A stretch of 64,000 bases of DNA, from positions 3,131,394 through 3,195,393 of the forward strand of contig JALMGJ010000026.1 in the NCBI GenBank assembly GCA_023362775.1. The letters are read 5' to 3'. The notes beneath the pieces are model-generated. The model worked only from the letters and a program-made list of their open reading frames with translations, searched no databases and was not told the DNA's origin. Position numbers and translations under genes: made by a program. Positions 1 to 9,900 of the stretch are shown here, in pieces (position 1 is the first letter of the stretch; each line of letters begins with the position of its first letter). The DNA is from Charina bottae. Taxonomy: Eukaryota > Chordata > Lepidosauria > Squamata > Charinaidae.

Positions 1-324
1 GCTTGCGACAGCTGAGAAAATTTCTGCAGAACAATGCTGGAAGTTTTTTTGAGTTTCTTCTCTTTCAGCAGGGTACTTTACATCACAAAGGACCCAACCT
101 TACTTCAAAAGTGGTGTATCGCATGTTGTATGTAGAAATGAAAACACTGTGTATTCAAAGCTCTCTTTGTGCATCCAGAAGTAGAAGTGTGTTCCCATGG
201 ATCCTGGCCGCTGACATGGGGTGTTCAGATTTTAACAACCACCCCAGAGGTGTGTTTGCTAAAGCACAGAGCACGAGCCGTTCGAGAAGACCTCAGCTCA
301 GGGACAGTTCAGCCGGTGACTCAC

Positions 325-417
325 CTCATTGGACGAGAGGGGCTGGGTGTAGGGGGCATTAGAAGAGGTGGTGACTTCGCTCATTCGCAGCATCGTCCGG
401 ACAATTTCGCTACTGGT
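325..417 (-). CDS. POLR3C: POLR3C coding exon F
   Basis: Encodes residues 262-292, from TSSEIVRTMLRM to TQPLSSNE. The acceptor is CCACAG and the donor GAG|GTGAGT. The next exon is outside the window; nothing coding is seen in 1-324. Confidence 0.94.
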
Positions 418-3400
418 CTGTGGGAGACAGAGGAAAAGTTAGGAATAGTAACAGAGGCCATTCCCTTGTTTCTGGCCTATTGCACATCACAGTGCAGGCA
501 AAGGCACGTGGGATTGATTCTCCTCCCCCCGACCAAGAAAAAGAATCTTGCCAGGAAAGGCTGGGCCCTTTCTTGTAAGAAAAGCCAACAATTTGGCGGA
601 CAGTCGTGAAGTGCCACGGAAAAGCAACCAATCTTAAGCACCAATGACCACCAAGAGGTATCTGAGGGAGACGCTGCCCACCTGGTCCATTCTGTTGGCC
701 ACAGCACTGACAATCGCTTGATCCCGGAAGTGCTGGTGGAAACGGTCAATGTTGACTTGCCAGTAGATTCCGCTGTCTGGAGGAGGCTGAAACGGGCCAG
801 AGCAGGGCTGGGAAAGCAGCGTCTCTTGGCCTGTGCATCTGCAGGCTGAGCATGAGAGCCTATTCCACCTCGCCCCAATCCAAACATTTTGATGCAAACT
901 CTAATTTGACAATTTGCACATATTATTTGTAGTGAGCAAGTTTACAAGAAACTGGCTTTTTGAATGATATACTCTTTATTTATTTATTCTTTCAATTTCT
1001 ATTACCGCTCCATCTCCCCCGAAGGGGACTCTGGGCAGTTTACAACAGTTAAAATAGATAAAAACAGTGCAAATACAAAAACATCATATACCATATAAAT
1101 ACTAATAAATTAAATATAAAATCCAAGGGGCGATAAGATTGTACTTAAAAGGGCTCTATGGTACCAGCCATCCCCAGGAGGAGCTGTTATGCAGGGGGTA
1201 GTTTTAGCTGTGCGTGTGCCTTTCCCACGTGGAGGGGAATATGAAAGCGGCCCTTTTGCTTTCACCAGGCCTACCTTGGTCTGCTACTCTCAAGATTTGA
1301 TCAGGGAGCAGGTGATGGAACCCAAAACAAAAGAAACTAACTGCTCGAGGGCATTCTTATCTTCAAGTGATATAACCCCTCTGAATTAAGGCAACATTTG
1401 GCTTTTATAATATGATTGTAAACCGCCCAGAGTCTACCATGGTAGAGATGGGCGGTGATAAATCCAAATAATAAATAAATATAAATAAAAATAAATAAAT
1501 AAACATTTGGCTTTATAGCAAGTCTCCCTCAGCCCACCTCCCAGTAGAATCTGATCTACCCAGCTCCTATTCTGGCGTCTAAGTTCTACCGTCCAGTTTT
1601 CTCTCATCTTAAAGTTATCCATGCTACCTCTTTGCTTTCTGCGTCTTGCTTTGAGCGCTTTCCTGCTTGTTCACCGTCCTCCTTGGAGCTGTCTGAATGC
1701 TTCCGCTTTCCCTTTCCTGTTGGCCAAAAGAGAAAACACATTTCTTTCAGCAGCAGCAGCAGCAGCAGCAAACCCGTATTTGTGCCCCCCACCCCCTCCC
1801 CCAGGAATGCTGTAGGCTTGATCTGCCATTTGTTTCTCAAATTCCAACAAGCAGCTTTGACTGCTAAGATAAAGTCACGTCTTTATTTTAGAAAACGCAG
1901 GAACTGAGGACCAGATCAATTAGGTCAATACAGCCTCACAATATATTTGTGTGAGGGACATGGTACATATAAGATATATATATATATATAAAAGGACTTA
2001 GATGATATATCTCACCATATAAGGCAGAAAAGACACAATTTCGTTCTTCTCCTCAAACAAGTTGCAAACTGTTGGTTTTTTTCTACCCCCACTGCTTCTA
2101 AAATGCTTCTGAGACACGGCCAAATGCCAGCCATACCTTGCTAGTCCACTCATAGTTTCACTGGGTTTAATTCAAACACCACACGCCATCTCAGCTACTT
2201 AGCTCCTCACCTGTGAGGTTCAGCTTCGGAACAGCATACATGTCCTTCTCATTACAGACCAACGTGGGTGCGGGAGAAGGCAGAGTTTCCATCGACTCAG
2301 AACCTTCGGGAGGTAAAGGGCATCTCTGAACAAAATGTGTGTCTGCCAGGCATGTAAAGGTGGAGGAGACTTCACTGTAATCCATCGTTTTGCCATCTGT
2401 GGACAAAGACACGAGCACACTTTTCAGACTGGTCTTTGCAAGCAGCATCTTCCCAACGCAGAAGCCCAAGACCCACGCACCTTCCATTGTCTCTGTCAGC
2501 CGGTCAGCCACCTTCTTCACCACGGCGCTCATTGCCATTTTGCCATTGAGTAGCAACTCCTCCACAATCAGTTCGCCTGTGTCACTGTAGAGAGTCTTGG
2601 CTGTATAGATGTAGCGGGGATAGCGGAGGATCCGCAGCACTCGGCTGCGCTGGGCTTCATACTCTACCAGGCCGCGCTTCTGCTGCTGGAACGTCACCAA
2701 GTTGTGTTGGATGAGGACACAGAGTGCCTTCCGGACCTGCATAAAGGCAGCAGAAATGAAACTTATATATACTTCTTTCTGACTTGCAGACCAACTCTTT
2801 GCCAACGACAGCAAGACTTCGAAGACACCTTTCCCCTCAGAGCTGCAAATACCTTCATTTCCAAAACCTTACAATAGCCTTGTAAAGTAGAACACAGCTA
2901 ATCCTATACTGAATGGCTGAGAAAAAGTGGCTTGCTGGAATCCGTGAACTGCCTGCATGGTTCTCCTAAACCAACTTCTAAAGCAACTTGGACATCCTTA
3001 ATTCCACTCAGGATTGAATGTGAGTGAAAACATCAGTGGGAACCAGGGACACTTAGTTAATCTCTTAGTTTAGGTTAGCCCAAGGGTCGGAAATGGCGGC
3101 TCGCGAGCCAGATGCGGCTCTTTGGCCCCTTGAGTGTGGCTCTTCCGCAGCTGAACTCACCCCCGCCCCTTCCACGCGATTGGCCCCCGCCCGCAAACCC
3201 CGCCCCCTGGCTCTCGCACTGAGCAAGGCCCGGCGCGGCAGGGAGGCGCTGCTGGCCCGGGACGCGGCGCTGTCGGAGGCGGCGCAGGAGCGGCTGCAGG
3301 GGCTGCTGCGGCTGGAGATGGCGCTGCTCCGCGGCATCCAGGTGCTGGGCGAGGGCGCGGGCCCGGGACGTGAGCGGCAGGGCGGCGCAGGGCAAAGAGC

Positions 3401-5468
3401 CGCCTGCTCTCCCCTTGGCCGCCTCCGGTCCGAGCCTGGCTCGGCTCCCCCGGCCGCCGCAGGGCTCGGGTTAGCGGGGGGAGAGGACGCCGAACGGTGG
3501 GGTGGGGGGATTGATGGGGCGGGAGCGTGCACCCGGAGGGCCTCCCGCAGCCGCTTCTCCAAGGCGGGTTGCAGAGCGCGCGCTGCGCCCACGGGAACGC
3601 CTGGTCCCTCCGCTCCCTCCGGCTCCGCCAGCAGCGCCGCCCGCCCCGTTCTGCCGCCCGGCAAACCTCCGCCGGCTCCGTCCCCCCGCCGCCACCGTCC
3701 CGGCCAGGCGCCCTCCTGCCGCTCACGTCCCGGGCCCTCGCCCAGCACCTGGATGCCGCGGAGCAGCGCCATCTCCAGCCGCAGCAGCCGCTCCTGCGCC
3801 GCCTCCGACAGCGCCGCGTCCTGGGCCGCGTTTCAAAAAAAAAAAAAAAGCGTTTTGGCTTTGATCAGGCCCACATGCAAGGCCATTTGCAACCCAAAGG
3901 GGGGAAACACAGCCTCCCCCTCCCCGCAACCCCCGGAGCTGACTCTCACGCACACACGTTGCCCCTGCAGCCACTCCTGCGCCGCCTCCGACAGCGCCGC
4001 GTCCTGGGCCGCGTTTCAAAAAAAAAAAAAGCGTTTTGGCTTTGCCTGATCAAAGCCAAAACGCTTTTTTTTTTTTTTTGAAACTCGGCCCAGGACGCGG
4101 CGCGTGAGAGTCAGCTCCGGGGGTTGCGGGGAGGGGGAGGCTGTTTTTCCCCCCTTTGGGTTGCAAACGGCCTTGCATGTGGGCCTGATCAAAGCCAAAA
4201 CGCTTTTTTTTTTTTGAAACGCGGCCCAGGACGCGGCGCTGTCGGAGGCGGCGCAGGAGCGGCTGCAGGGGCAACGTGTGTGTGTGAGAGTCAGCTCCGG
4301 CTGTGTTTCCCCCCTTTGGGTTACAAACGGCCTTGCATGTGGGATCAGGCCCACATGCAAGGCCGTTTGCAACCCAAAGGGGGGAAACACAGCCTCCCCC
4401 TCCCCGCAACCCCCGGAGCTGACTCTCACGCACACACGTTGCCCCTGCAGCCGCTCCTGCGCCGCCTCCGACAGCGCCGCATCCCGGGACACGAGCGGCA
4501 GGGCGGCGCAGGGTGAAGAGCCTGGGACGCCGAACGGCGGGGTGGGGGGATTGATGGGGCGGGAGGGTGCCACGCCGCACGCCGCCCTTGACGTCAGGCG
4601 CTGGCGAAGGCCTTTCCCCTTCTCGCCTTCTTGGCCGCGGCGGTGGCGGAGGATGTGCGGCCCGGGGATCCTGCCGCAGATGGGAAACCCAGCCTGCTCT
4701 CCCCACCCGCTTCCCACGCTCTCCGCAGCGGAGAGCGTGGGAAGCGGGTGGGGAGAGCAGGCTGGGTTTCCCATCTGCGGCAGGATCCCCGGGCCGCAGT
4801 CGCCTGGGACTTTCGCGATGGCAAGGGGAGGGCGCCGAAGCTGCGGGCCGGGCTGGGCTGGGGCCGGATCCTGTGCTCCTGATGACCCCTCCGGGCAGGT
4901 TTCCCTTTGCCCCACGATATTCTGGGGAGCGGAGGGTGGCAGCTGTTTCTCCGCCACTCCCGGTGTGGCGGCCGGGCCGGGTTCGCGGAGCCGCTGGCTG
5001 CGCAGAGCCGCTGGCTGCACCCCCTCCCTCCGTGAGCCCCCCGCCCCCTTCCACGCGATTGGCTCCCGCCTGCAAACCCCGCCCCCTTCCACGCGATTGG
5101 CTCCCGCCTGCAAACCCCGCCCCCTTCCACGCGATTGGCCCCCGCCCGCAAACCCCGCCCCCTTCCACGCGATTGGCCCCCACCTGCAAACCCCGCCCCC
5201 TGGCTCTCGAGCACTTCAAAATGTGCACGAGCATGTCAAAATGGCTCCCGGCAAAAAAAGTTTGCCGACCCCTGGGTTAGCCTGTTATGCAATATCTCTA
5301 TATCTATACCTATCAATTTACCTGGTCAAGCGACATGCCAGTGTTGCGGGCAATCATCCATAATGTCTGTCCCCCCATACGGATGAGCTGCGTTCCAACC
5401 TTTTCCACAATTTCACCAAAATGTTCACATAGCAGAAGAGAAGAAAGCTTGATTTCGGCCTGGGTCAT
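325..5468 (-). CDS. POLR3C: POLR3C, RNA polymerase III subunit RPC3 (5' part, six coding exons)
   Basis: RPC3 is a winged-helix subunit of nuclear RNA polymerase III; with RPC6 and RPC7 it forms the subcomplex needed for promoter opening and initiation (family knowledge). The minus-strand exons join in phase at 5468-5322, 2736-2481, 2396-2211, 1716-1628, 786-682 and 417-325, giving residues 1-292 of a protein about 534 long in human. Each junction has GT-AG borders. Recognition rests on near-identity to vertebrate RPC3 over blocks such as MTQAEIKL at the start, LRYPRYIYT, and the FHQHFRDQAIV block in the fifth exon. Residues 197-226 form a basic, serine-rich linker that looks like a nuclear localisation segment. 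The gene is divergent from RNF115. Intron 1 carries a 2.2-kb hAT element. The remaining exons lie left of the window. Identification is very secure. Confidence 0.96.
682..786 (-). CDS. POLR3C: POLR3C coding exon E
   Basis: Encodes residues 227-261, including GIYWQVNIDRFHQHFRDQ. The acceptor is TTTCAG and the donor CAG|GTGGGC. The 105 bp are phase 0 on both sides. Confidence 0.95.
975..1190 (-). mobile_element. LINE 3' tail (antisense)
   Basis: A (TTTA)n run followed by GGACTCTGGGCAGTTTACAA, the inverse of the hairpin tail found repeatedly in the window. In a POLR3C intron. Confidence 0.55.
1415..1505 (+). mobile_element. LINE 3' tail with GC hairpin
   Basis: ACCGCCCAGAGTC and GATGGGCGGTGATAAAT can pair as a hairpin, followed by (ATAAA)n. 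In a POLR3C intron. Confidence 0.55.
1628..1716 (-). CDS. POLR3C: POLR3C coding exon D (basic linker)
   Basis: Encodes residues 197-226, a charged linker starting GKGKRKHSDSS and ending AESKE. It is bounded by CAACAG and GAG|GTAGCA. The phase fits the previous exon (one base carried over). The lysine-rich composition suggests a nuclear localisation signal (inference). Confidence 0.92.
1748..1770 (+). repeat. (CAG)n microsatellite
   Basis: Seven to eight CAG units inside the POLR3C intron between exons C and D, 31 bp upstream (minus sense) of the exon D acceptor. Confidence 0.85.
1974..1990 (+). repeat. (TA)n microsatellite
   Basis: Short TA run in a POLR3C intron. Confidence 0.8.
2211..2396 (-). 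CDS. POLR3C: POLR3C coding exon C
   Basis: Encodes residues 135-196 plus one base, from DGKTMDYSEV to VPKLNLT. The acceptor is CCACAG and the donor ACAG|GTGAGG. The proline-rich stretch in the middle is variable between species. Confidence 0.95.
2481..2736 (-). CDS. POLR3C: POLR3C coding exon B
   Basis: Encodes residues 50-134 plus one base, from VRKALCVLIQHNL to RLTETME. The acceptor is TATGCAG and the donor AAG|GTGCGT. This is the most conserved stretch of the fragment. It is followed by an 84-bp in-frame intron. Confidence 0.96.
4656..4798. repeat. perfect 71-bp-arm palindrome inside the hAT element
   Basis: Arms 4656-4726 and 4728-4798 are exact reverse complements around a single base at 4727. 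Strong cruciform or hairpin potential. Confidence 0.92.
5037..5205. repeat. 38-bp tandem GC-box/CCAAT module array
   Basis: GATTGG (inverted CCAAT box) recurs at 5057, 5095, 5133 and 5171, exactly 38 bp apart, each alternating with CCCCGCCCCC, a GC box. The array lies near the right end of the hAT element. Confidence 0.9.
5322..5468 (-). CDS. POLR3C: POLR3C coding exon A (start codon exon)
   Basis: Encodes residues 1-49, starting MTQAEIKLSS. The ATG is at 5468-5466. The exon ends at a CAG|GTAAAT donor. It covers the first winged-helix region. Phase 0 at the end. Confidence 0.95.
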
Positions 5469-6439
5469 CCTGCTGGTCAATTATATGGGTATGTATAATT
5501 GTCTGCAATGAAATGTATGAGCCACCTCAATCAGCTTCAATCAGCAAATGGCTCCAGTGAGGATTTCAGTGCCAAAAAGAGAATTAAGACTCCACCGTTC
5601 AGTATAAGTCACCAGCTCTGCATCTGAAAAGAGAAAGGCTTTACACATTCAGAGTCTAGCTGAAAACTGGTGCAAACATTCAGTAGAATCCTGGGCTAAT
5701 GCTTCCCCTGATTTTTGCTGGATCTCGGGGATGGAGAAGGAAGTTACCTGCTTCAGTACGCTCCCATAAAAGGCCAAATCTACCTCCCAGTGGGCTTTGG
5801 GCCAGGCCCTCTGAGGTCATGCCAAGCTTGCCTCTATATCTGTATGCTGAGATGGTGAGCTGGGCACTGGCTGCAATGTATGAAAACAACACAAGATATA
5901 TGCCAATGGCATACAAAGACCCTGTATAACATGCCCCAAGAAGGAAAAATTTGAGAGAGGACAATGGGAATAAGGGAAAGAAGGGAGAATCTGCAGGCTG
6001 CTCAGTCACCCTCGCCAGGAAGGAAAGGGTGCAGTAAAAGGATCCCTCTATTCTATTTTACTGCAATCCATAATATAGCATTGATAACAGAACAATAGCG
6101 ATAATGACATCCATGATTTTTCTGTTGTGTTTTATGGTTTGCATTTTGCTTCATTCTTGTAAGTTATCTTGAGTGTTTAGATAAGAGTGGGGGGTGGGGT
6201 GGATAGATTTATAACGAATGAACCAAGATAAAAAATACACATTGACCCAAAGGGGGAGAATGAACCCTCGATGGTGATTTATAATATAACAATATAATAG
6301 CAATAATTCAAGAATAATAGCGAGGAAAATAATGTTTTCTCCTCTGTCAGAAATGCGACCCAGGGGCCCCGACTCCCAGCCCTCCCACTGGAATGGGACC
6401 CAGGAGGCCTGCCCTTCCCCGCCCCTCTTCCAGCCCTAC
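5469..6439. other. POLR3C intron 1, promoter-proximal part
   Basis: AT-rich intron sequence. A minus-strand open frame of 109 codons (6009-5680) is present, but I recognise no family in it. Nothing else seen. Confidence 0.5.
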
Positions 6440-6459
6440 GCAGCCTTTCCTTGATTCAC

Positions 6460-6570
6460 CTTGTCCTCAGGTTCTTCCTCTTCTCGGGCACAGGGCCCCA
6501 ACTTGCACGTGCAAGAGACCCCCTTCTTTTTCGTTTCTTTTTAATTGCACGCTTCCGACGTAGGCCTCAA
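6460..6570 (-). other. POLR3C: candidate POLR3C non-coding first exon
   Basis: The POLR3C start codon exon is more than 1 kb from the CpG-rich region, so an untranslated first exon is expected. On the minus strand a good donor, CAAG|GTGAATC, lies at 6460/6459. The upstream limit is not visible and is set only by the promoter position. This is inference. Confidence 0.4.
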
Positions 6571-6582
6571 GCCCGCCCCTCG

Positions 6583-6596
6583 GCAACCATGGCAAC
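6583..6596 (-). promoter_or_regulatory. X-box-like motif (RFX family)
   Basis: The minus strand reads GTTGCCATGGTTGC. The first half matches the RFX consensus half-site; the second half is inverted relative to the ideal palindrome. It sits in the centre of the bidirectional promoter. Confidence 0.45.
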
Positions 6597-6605
6597 GGCG
6601 CCCCG

Positions 6606-6614
6606 CCGGAAGTG
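6606..6614 (+). promoter_or_regulatory. ETS/GABP-type site
   Basis: The sequence CCGGAAGTG matches the GABPA/ELK consensus common in housekeeping bidirectional promoters. A second one lies at 6691-6699. Confidence 0.5.
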
Positions 6615-6690
6615 TCTCCTGCCTTGAGGCCCATTTCTGGCCTCCGCTGCCCCCTCTCGAGTCGACAGGGGGCGGGCCCAAGCGAGTGGC

Positions 6691-6699
6691 GCGGAAGTG
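6691..6699 (+). promoter_or_regulatory. ETS/GABP-type site (second)
   Basis: The sequence GCGGAAGTG is a second ETS core in the same orientation, about 85 bp from the first and 131 bp before the RNF115 start codon. Confidence 0.45.
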
Positions 6700-6829
6700 G
6701 CGCGGCTAGAGAGCGCACCCGGCTTGCCGCTCGCCGCTCTAGGCCTCGAGTCAGCCGCAGTCTGTGGCCGGCATCGGCCGAGCGGCGCCGTTTCGGTTTC
6801 CAGCCCGGCGAGGACCGGCGGGACGGAGG

Positions 6830-6925
6830 ATGGCGGAGGCCTCTTCGGCAGCCGCGGCGGCCGCCGTCTCCCAACACCGCTTCTTTTGCCACAGCTGCAA
6901 GGGGGAGGTCAGCCCCAAGCTGCCG
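6830..6925 (+). CDS. RNF115: RNF115 coding exon 1
   Basis: Encodes residues 1-32, starting MAEASSAAA and ending EVSPKLP. It includes the first zinc-finger pair in FFCHSC. The donor is CCG|GTAAGA. The ATG lies in a YY1-like GATGGCGGA context. Confidence 0.95.
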
Positions 6926-9900
6926 GTAAGAATGGGGGAGGCTCCGCGCCCCCGCTGGTCAGGGAAAGGCCTGGGGGCGGGGGGGCGGCCGGACCGCGGG
7001 GTCCGTTGGGGAGGGAGGCCCTTGTAGACGAGGGCGGTGGAGGGCGAGGCTCATCCAGCAGCGAAGTCCCGCGAAAGCCAGCTGAGCCCGCTCGCACGGA
7101 AGCCCCGCTGTGCCCCAGGCCGGGGCGGCGCGCACAAGCATCTTCCCCCCACCTGGTGCCCCGGTGGGCGAGGGAGGGCCGCGGTCCAGGGTGTCCGAAG
7201 GCGCCACCAGGCTGGCGAGCGCGGAGAAGGGTGTGAAATTTGTGGAGTTTTGTTTTTCCGAAGTCCCCGTTTTGTGACTGGTGGGCCTCAGCCTCCCACC
7301 CGCCCCTTCCTGGGGTGGGAATCTCGACTGCCACCCTCAGAGCAAATTGAGCTTTGGTCGGAGCTGGACTGGAAGCAACGTGCCCTGGGTTCAGCTTTGG
7401 CCCTGCGGGCCTCCATCCACACATCCAAGCCAGAAGGATATTCAGCCTGAGCCTCCTACGGAATTTCCAGGCAGACCTCAAGTGATTGTTTTGGAAAAGC
7501 GGGACTTTCCAAAGGTTTCAGACAATCTCAGAAGGTCTCAACAAACACAACAAACAAATGGATTTTTAACACATTAGAATGGTTAATTGATAAACTGATT
7601 GTGATCTGTCTCACATGTAACCTGTCTCACATCTGCATAACCAGCCTGTTTTCTCCTTTTTCCTGTTGGCTGACCTCACCCCCATTTAGTTTTGTACACC
7701 GCCCAGAGTCCACTGGAGTTGGGCGGCCAATAAATTTAAATAAATAAGTAAATATAAATCCTCCTTCAGTCGAGCCACTCTATACATCTGATGAAGGCAG
7801 TTAGTTGGAAAAGTGCTACCAGGCTCCTTTTGATCTTTTGTCCCTGCTGGAGGTGGAGAAAGACATGAGGTGGATTCTGGTTGTCCTAAATATTCTCTTC
7901 CCATTTTGTTTGGGGAGAGGAAGAAGAATATTAAAACATATTACAAGATCAGTTGGCTTTTCCAAAGATAATGGTAAGAGAAGACAGGCAGAGCTAGAAT
8001 TGCTTCCTCCAAAAGGAATCTTATCTAAGTTATCTAAGAAATCCCAGATTTCTGCTTGCACAGGTTCCTAAAACGTGATTCTATCATTTAAGAAATGCAC
8101 CTTTTCTTCTCCTTTTCAACAACAGCAGGTGCCATGCCAATATCAAGTATAGACTAAATGTCACATTTCATACCATTTAATTGCACTGGGGTAAAAATTG
8201 AGGCCTGATGAGGAGGCCTCAACAGTTTCCAATGTAATATAGTTAAATCTTGCTTTGGCAAGTTTTCAGGTATTTTCTACATTTTGCTTCCTTGCTTGCC
8301 TTTGGCTTCATGTGGGATTACCTCTAGTGGGGAGGATTTTGTGCAGATCATCTCTCTAGCTCTTCCTTCTGCTATAAAAGGCTGCTGGTGCTCCAAGATT
8401 TGACAGAAGGTAGGGAGAACTCAGTCTACAGCTCTGTTTAATCCAGAGCTGGAAGCATTTACGGTCACAGAATCAGAACTGGAAGTCGCTATAGAGGTCA
8501 TCTCGTCTAACCCCTTGTTCAGTGCAGGATCCACTGTGGTGTCTCTGACAGATGCCCGTCCAATCTCTGAAGGCCTCCAGTGTCATGTGGCAGCTTGTAC
8601 AGTCAGGAAGTTCTTTGTGGTATCTAGCTGGAACCTCCGCTGCCACCCTCTTTTTAGCAGCCGCATCGCACTTCTGTCTTGTGCTTGACTTGTGGTCAAC
8701 AAAGACAGTCTGATCCCTTTCACAGGTACTACTGCCAAGCCAGGTCTCCCTCTTCCTAGACTTGCGCCTTATCTTTTTCCCACTCGGATGCAGAGCTTTA
8801 CATTTCTCCCTGTTAAATTCCATCCTGTTCATTTCAACTCATTGCGGAAGCCTGCCTAGATCTCTCTTTCATTCAAGTATTAGCCATTCCTCCCAGTTTT
8901 GTGACATCTGTAAACTTGGTAAGTGTCCCCTCAACTCCCTCATCCAAGTCACTGATAAAAATGTTGAACAGCACAGGGCCCAGAACAGCACCCTCTGCCA
9001 TTCCACTCAACGCCTCCCTTCCCTCCATCTAACAGTAGTGCTGTGAAACCCATATTTTGCCATTTTATGAAAGAGCGTGTAATAAACTGTTAAAGGTTTG
9101 TTGATATGGGCTCACTATGATCTAAGCTAGTAACTCTCTCAAAGAAGGAGATAAGGTTAGTCTGACATGACTACACCTCCTTTGATTTCCATTTTTTTAA
9201 CATACCCCAAAAACCCTTGTTGTTGTTTCTGGTGTCTCTCAAGGTGAGGCTTTTTTGACAGAATTCCTAGGGTTTCCGGAGACGACCATGTAATGTTCTC
9301 CTCCTTCCATTTCCTATATACACATCCCTTTTTCTCTTCAGCGTTTTAGAGAGCTCTCCGCACATCCATGGTGGCCTCTTTACTTTTCTCCCATTTTTCC
9401 TTTTTTTGAGGATTGACTGTGCCTTCAGTTTCTCAGTTCATAGAATTTCTCATCCTTCCTAGACACTTTTCTTAAGGGTTAGAAGCCATTGGGTTTAATC
9501 TAACCTTCCCTCAGAATTCATCAAGACCTGCTCTTCTGTAAACTACTGTGAAGATCTGCATACAGTGCACACAACGGACCTGCGTTCCCTTAACCGTGTC
9601 ACTGAAAAACCTGGCAACTGCATTTGCACGACACGCAAATTTGTTTGCCTTGATTAGTTTTTTGTTGGTTGGTTGGTTTAGTGGCTTAACATGGTGTCTG
9701 CGCCCAGCCTCATTGCTTAGCCTATGACAAGGTTAAGTGGATAATGTGAAGAAGTCATTAGATATTTCACTCTGTCCCAAGAAAAGGGCAAGCACTTGGC
9801 ATGTGACATCTTCAGGATGCAGCCTGTTTGTGCCCAGCACGAGCCTGCCTACCTTTCAGCTTGGCATTTGCAGCCTGGAATGAAAAGGGAATCACTGCCC

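Larger units (their letters stand above)
3081..5274. mobile_element. 2.2-kb non-autonomous hAT-type transposon with foldbacks and captured fragments
   Basis: The element begins CAAGGGTCGG and ends with the near inverse CCGACCCCTG; an exact 8-bp duplication GGTTAGCC lies on both sides (3073-3080 and 5275-5282), the hallmark of hAT insertion. No transposase is seen. Inside are: one GC-box/CCAAT module near 3158-3218; a GC-rich coding-like segment at 3219-3350 with inverted and direct partial copies; oligo-A blocks with inverted copies around 4045; a foldback around 4350; a perfect palindrome 4656-4798; and four tandem 38-bp modules at about 5037-5205. It lies in POLR3C intron 1. Long open frames across it have no homology that I recognise and arise from GC-rich codon-like sequence. 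Confidence 0.88.
6440..6829. promoter_or_regulatory. probable bidirectional POLR3C/RNF115 CpG-island promoter
   Basis: The interval between the two divergent genes is rich in CpG and GC boxes, has no TATA box, and holds ETS-type sites (6606-6614 and 6691-6699), an RFX X-box-like palindrome (6583-6596) and a YY1-like site over the RNF115 start codon. Mammalian POLR3C and RNF115 are also head to head, which supports a conserved shared promoter. CpG density stays high into RNF115 exon 1 and intron 1, to about 7200. Confidence 0.75.

Noticed and set aside
5037..5205. Regular 38-bp repeats resembling a CRISPR array
   Set aside because: There are no unique spacers: the units are contiguous and near-identical, inside a eukaryotic transposon.
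3093..5363. Several overlapping long open frames (up to 394 codons) on both strands
   Set aside because: They lie wholly inside the GC-rich hAT element, are full of low-complexity proline/arginine/alanine, and overlap in many frames; stop-poor GC-rich repeats explain them.
5680..6009. Minus-strand 109-codon frame with a hydrophobic stretch
   Set aside because: No family recognised, no conserved start or splice context, and it lies in POLR3C intron 1. A translated search would settle whether it is a retrocopy fragment.
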